From Bradyrhizobium sp. CB82 (GTDB lineage: Bacteria; Pseudomonadota; Alphaproteobacteria; Rhizobiales; Xanthobacteraceae): DNA of 64,000 nucleotides. Below the pieces are notes generated by a model, which did no database searches, was not told where the DNA came from, and saw nothing but the letters and a program-made list of their open reading frames with translations. Shown here piece after piece: positions 61,941 through 64,000 of this stretch. Every line of letters begins with the position of its first letter. Position 1 is the first letter of the stretch. The position numbers and the translations under genes were made by a program. The stretch is from contig NZ_CP121650.1 of NCBI RefSeq assembly GCF_029714405.1, forward strand, positions 1,178,001 to 1,242,000, given 5' to 3'.

Positions 61941-63398
61941 ATGACGAGGCTACAAACGTCGATCGAAAACGCGGATATGCAATGCACGCTTGCCCGTCAT
62001 TTGGATGCGTCCGTCATTGAGGGCGTTGGCAGGTATTTGCGTGCCGCGGGGCTGGGCGACGCGATCGATTTTGAGCGGAGAATGCAATTCGATCGCTTCG
62101 AGCCCTGGATGTGTGGAGCATCGACGCAGGAAGGGGCCGCCGCATCGCTCTATGAAACACTGCACTGCGGGCGCGCCTCTCGTTCCGCCTACATTCCGCC
62201 CCCTCAGCTGAACGCGCTAAGCGAATGCAATCTCGCTCAGTTCAGCGATGGCGAGATGCTGCCCGGACGATGGCGTCTGTCGCATTTCAGAAATCTATTC
62301 TGCGCGTCAGATGTTGCTCCAAGCCGAGCTTCGCAAGTCTATGTCGGGGACGACTCTTTGCTATTTTCCCGCTTTCTCCTTTCGCAGCCGCGAATGGATC
62401 GCGGCCTGGATATTGGTTCCGGCAGCGGACTTTCCACAGTCGCCCTAGCTCAAAATTGCAGGGACGTGGTCGGCATTGATGTCGTCGCAGAATGCTCAGA
62501 CGCCGGGTATCTTACAGCGGGCCTTAATGGGGTGAGTTCGCGTTGCTCCTTCTTGGCAAGCGCAGTGGAGGAATTTACGCCACAAACCAGATTCGACATA
62601 GTGGCTGCAAATCCGCCCGGAGTCCCCGTGCCCGCTGGTATCACCTATAGTCCGGCCGGAAACGGCGGCAAGGATGGTACAGTGAACGTCCTGCGCTTTC
62701 TTGAGGCTGGAGCGGAGTTTTGCCGAGGAGATGGCATGCTCGCGATGCGCTTCCAATCGGTTGGAAACGATCGTGAAATCTTTGCTATACGAACAATCGC
62801 CGATCTAGCGCGAGCGAGGCGTTGGGACGTCGAGTTCTTCACCGACATTTTGGTGCCGATAGAAGTTCGAACCGCGCTGACGGTTCGCAATGCGCAGTCG
62901 CTCAATCCCGAAATTCCAAAGGACACGCTTCTTGGGCGCCTTGACCAAGAAATGAAGCACCTGGGTGCAACAACGTATAGTTCATCGTCGTTGCGCGTTC
63001 GGTTGGGAGGGAGTGGCCAAGTGACGAGCCAGGCTTGCCACACGGGCTTGTCACTGGATGCGCGAATCCGTAATCGGCGATCCGTCCTTACACGGTCTGA
63101 CATCGATTCTACGCTTCAGAAATTCATTGTGGCAATCGGAAACATGCCGGGAATTTATTGGCGACTGGCTGATTGGACCGAACTTACGAAAATGATTCGG
63201 GAGTTCGAAACAGTTTGCCAATCAATCGTCGGAGCAGAATCTCCCCGCGAAGCGTTAGCACTAGTCTATCCCCATTCTCTGAGCGGCCCGTACGTCCGCC
63301 CCCGCGCACTCGCGATTCCGTTCTTGGCAGCGGTTCAGTCATTGTGTCTCACGGGGGCCATCAAGATCGAGAGGGAAATACATGCAGCTTCCCATTAG
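61941..63398 (+). CDS. Class I methyltransferase with NPPG motif
   Basis: This 485-residue protein contains a SAM-binding core: 'GLDIGSGSGLSTVALAQNCRDVVGIDVV' (motif I, about 155-183) and 'FDIVAANPPGVPVPAGI' (motif IV, about 219-235), as in HemK/PrmC-type N-methyltransferases. A long N-terminal region (about 1-150) and a C-terminal 200 residues have no family I recognise. It starts 69 bases after the nucleotidyltransferase and overlaps the GNAT gene by 17 bases. It may methylate an amine or a carboxylate of the pathway product. Confidence 0.82.
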   Translation: MTRLQTSIENADMQCTLARHLDASVIEGVGRYLRAAGLGDAIDFERRMQFDRFEPWMCGASTQEGAAASLYETLHCGRASRSAYIPPPQLNALSECNLAQFSDGEMLPGRWRLSHFRNLFCASDVAPSRASQVYVGDDSLLFSRFLLSQPRMDRGLDIGSGSGLSTVALAQNCRDVVGIDVVAECSDAGYLTAGLNGVSSRCSFLASAVEEFTPQTRFDIVAANPPGVPVPAGITYSPAGNGGKDGTVNVLRFLEAGAEFCRGDGMLAMRFQSVGNDREIFAIRTIADLARARRWDVEFFTDILVPIEVRTALTVRNAQSLNPEIPKDTLLGRLDQEMKHLGATTYSSSSLRVRLGGSGQVTSQACHTGLSLDARIRNRRSVLTRSDIDSTLQKFIVAIGNMPGIYWRLADWTELTKMIREFETVCQSIVGAESPREALALVYPHSLSGPYVRPRALAIPFLAAVQSLCLTGAIKIEREIHAASH

Positions 63399-63861
63399 GA
63401 TCGTCACGGACAATCCGCTCGACCCACAGGTGAGGCAGATGATTGCCGAAAGCGACGAGTACTACTCTGACCTATATCCGGCGGAGAGCAATCACCTTTT
63501 CGATCCGGTTTCCCTCTGTGCACCTAACATCTCATTCTACGCGGCCCGTAGGGGGGAGGACATAGTTGGTTTCGGCGCGGTCGTCGCGATGGATGGATAC
63601 GGCGAAATAAAGCGAATGTTCGTCGACCCGAAGGCTCGTGGAGAAGGAGTGGGACGGCGCCTTTTGGAGGAAATAGAGCGCCGCGCTGTGGCGCTAGGGC
63701 TGCCGGTGTTGCGCCTTGAGACTGGGGTTCGGCAACCGGAGGCGATCTCACTTTATCGGACGCATGGCTTTCACGAGATTGCGCCATTCGGAGATTACAA
63801 AATAGATCCGCTCAGTTTGTTTATGGAAAAGAACTTGCCGACGCAAATGGCGATTAGCTGA
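63382..63861 (+). CDS. GNAT family N-acetyltransferase
   Basis: This 159-residue protein carries the acetyl-CoA motif A 'IKRMFVDPKARGEGVGRRLLEEIERRAVALGLPVLRLETG' and the beta-bulge 'EAISLYRTHGFHEI'. It acetylates an amine of a small molecule, or acts in self-protection. It overlaps the methyltransferase gene by 17 bases. Confidence 0.9.
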   Translation: MQLPIRIVTDNPLDPQVRQMIAESDEYYSDLYPAESNHLFDPVSLCAPNISFYAARRGEDIVGFGAVVAMDGYGEIKRMFVDPKARGEGVGRRLLEEIERRAVALGLPVLRLETGVRQPEAISLYRTHGFHEIAPFGDYKIDPLSLFMEKNLPTQMAIS

Positions 63862-63867
63862 CGAGAT

Positions 63868-64000
63868 ATGGAAGTCGCTCGTTCCACTCATGCAAATCCG
63901 GCCAGAGCTATGGCAAGTCTGCCCACTAATGACATTTGTGCCGCTTCTAGACTCGCCGACCATCTCAGCGGTCGCCAAGCTTCGCTTACGGACCTTCGTC
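63868..64000 (+). CDS. Partial open frame, operon continues beyond the window
   Basis: An ATG at 63868, six bases after the GNAT stop, opens a frame that has no stop before 64000 (at least 44 residues, 'MEVARSTHANPARAMASLPTN'). No family is recognisable in this part. The close spacing supports a further operon gene. Confidence 0.55.
   Translation, partial: MEVARSTHANPARAMASLPTNDICAASRLADHLSGRQASLTDLR

Overview
The window is a chromosomal segment of a GC-rich alphaproteobacterium of the order Hyphomicrobiales, most likely Bradyrhizobium or a close relative. The evidence is the gene content (two phasins, a BigR/YeeE module, RpoH and RpoD, a DnaG-RpoD pair, many LysE, SRPBCC and transglutaminase genes), a tRNA-His without the extra 5' G and with A73, and many dispersed palindromic repeats of the type seen in Bradyrhizobium intergenic DNA. 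No rRNA, CRISPR array or intact insertion sequence was seen.

Layout. 1-5.9 kb: a phasin, tRNA-His, and a LacI-regulated ribose-type sugar ABC transporter with a clear operator. 5.9-13.5 kb: an accessory, partly decayed stretch. It holds a convergent TcmP / three-Cys-motif gene pair, relics of AEC-type permeases, a second phasin, a broken alpha/beta hydrolase and a periplasmic L-asparaginase that sits between two halves of an AEC relic. 13.9-20.3 kb: orphan ParA ATPase, twin 49-residue membrane proteins, a DapA-like aldolase/lyase, trxB-lysR, an Lrp regulator, DoxX and greA. 20.5-30.1 kb: carB with an attenuator-like leader, an odd tRNA-like element, a methyltransferase, Dps, the BigR/YeeE sulfur module, a cupin, carA and a YqeY-like protein. 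30.3-42.7 kb: metabolic and envelope genes (epoxide hydrolase with acyl-CoA synthetase, ArsR with two SRPBCC proteins, LVIVD protein, LysE exporter, N-formylglutamate amidohydrolase family, two transglutaminase-like proteins, gamma-glutamylcyclotransferase-like protein, chlorite-dismutase-like protein). 42.9-56.8 kb: dnaG-rpoD, cell-wall enzymes (MltB-like, amidase), receiver protein, exporter, a 20-residue Lys/Ala peptide gene, a diguanylate cyclase, rpoH, rluD and a DUF6476-like gene.

57.1-64 kb: a tRNA-Glu(CTC) is followed by recombination scars (frameshifted 2'-5' RNA ligase, RHS remnant, excisionase fragment) and then by a tightly packed, visibly lower-GC operon. It encodes a 2-oxoglutarate/Fe oxygenase, an APH-fold kinase, a DUF115-like Rossmann protein, a LicC/PntC-like nucleotidyltransferase, a class I methyltransferase, a GNAT acetyltransferase and at least one further gene running off the end. 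This looks like an acquired pathway that oxidises, phosphorylates and nucleotidyl-activates a small molecule, and it is the best candidate for an undescribed system here. The convergent TcmP pair is the second.

Co-operating groups: LacI controls the ABC transporter. BigR faces its two YeeE-type sulfur channels across a single palindrome. An ArsR repressor heads two SRPBCC genes. The epoxide hydrolase and acyl-CoA synthetase form a two-gene catabolic unit. carA and carB, which encode one enzyme, lie 4 kb apart with separate control regions.
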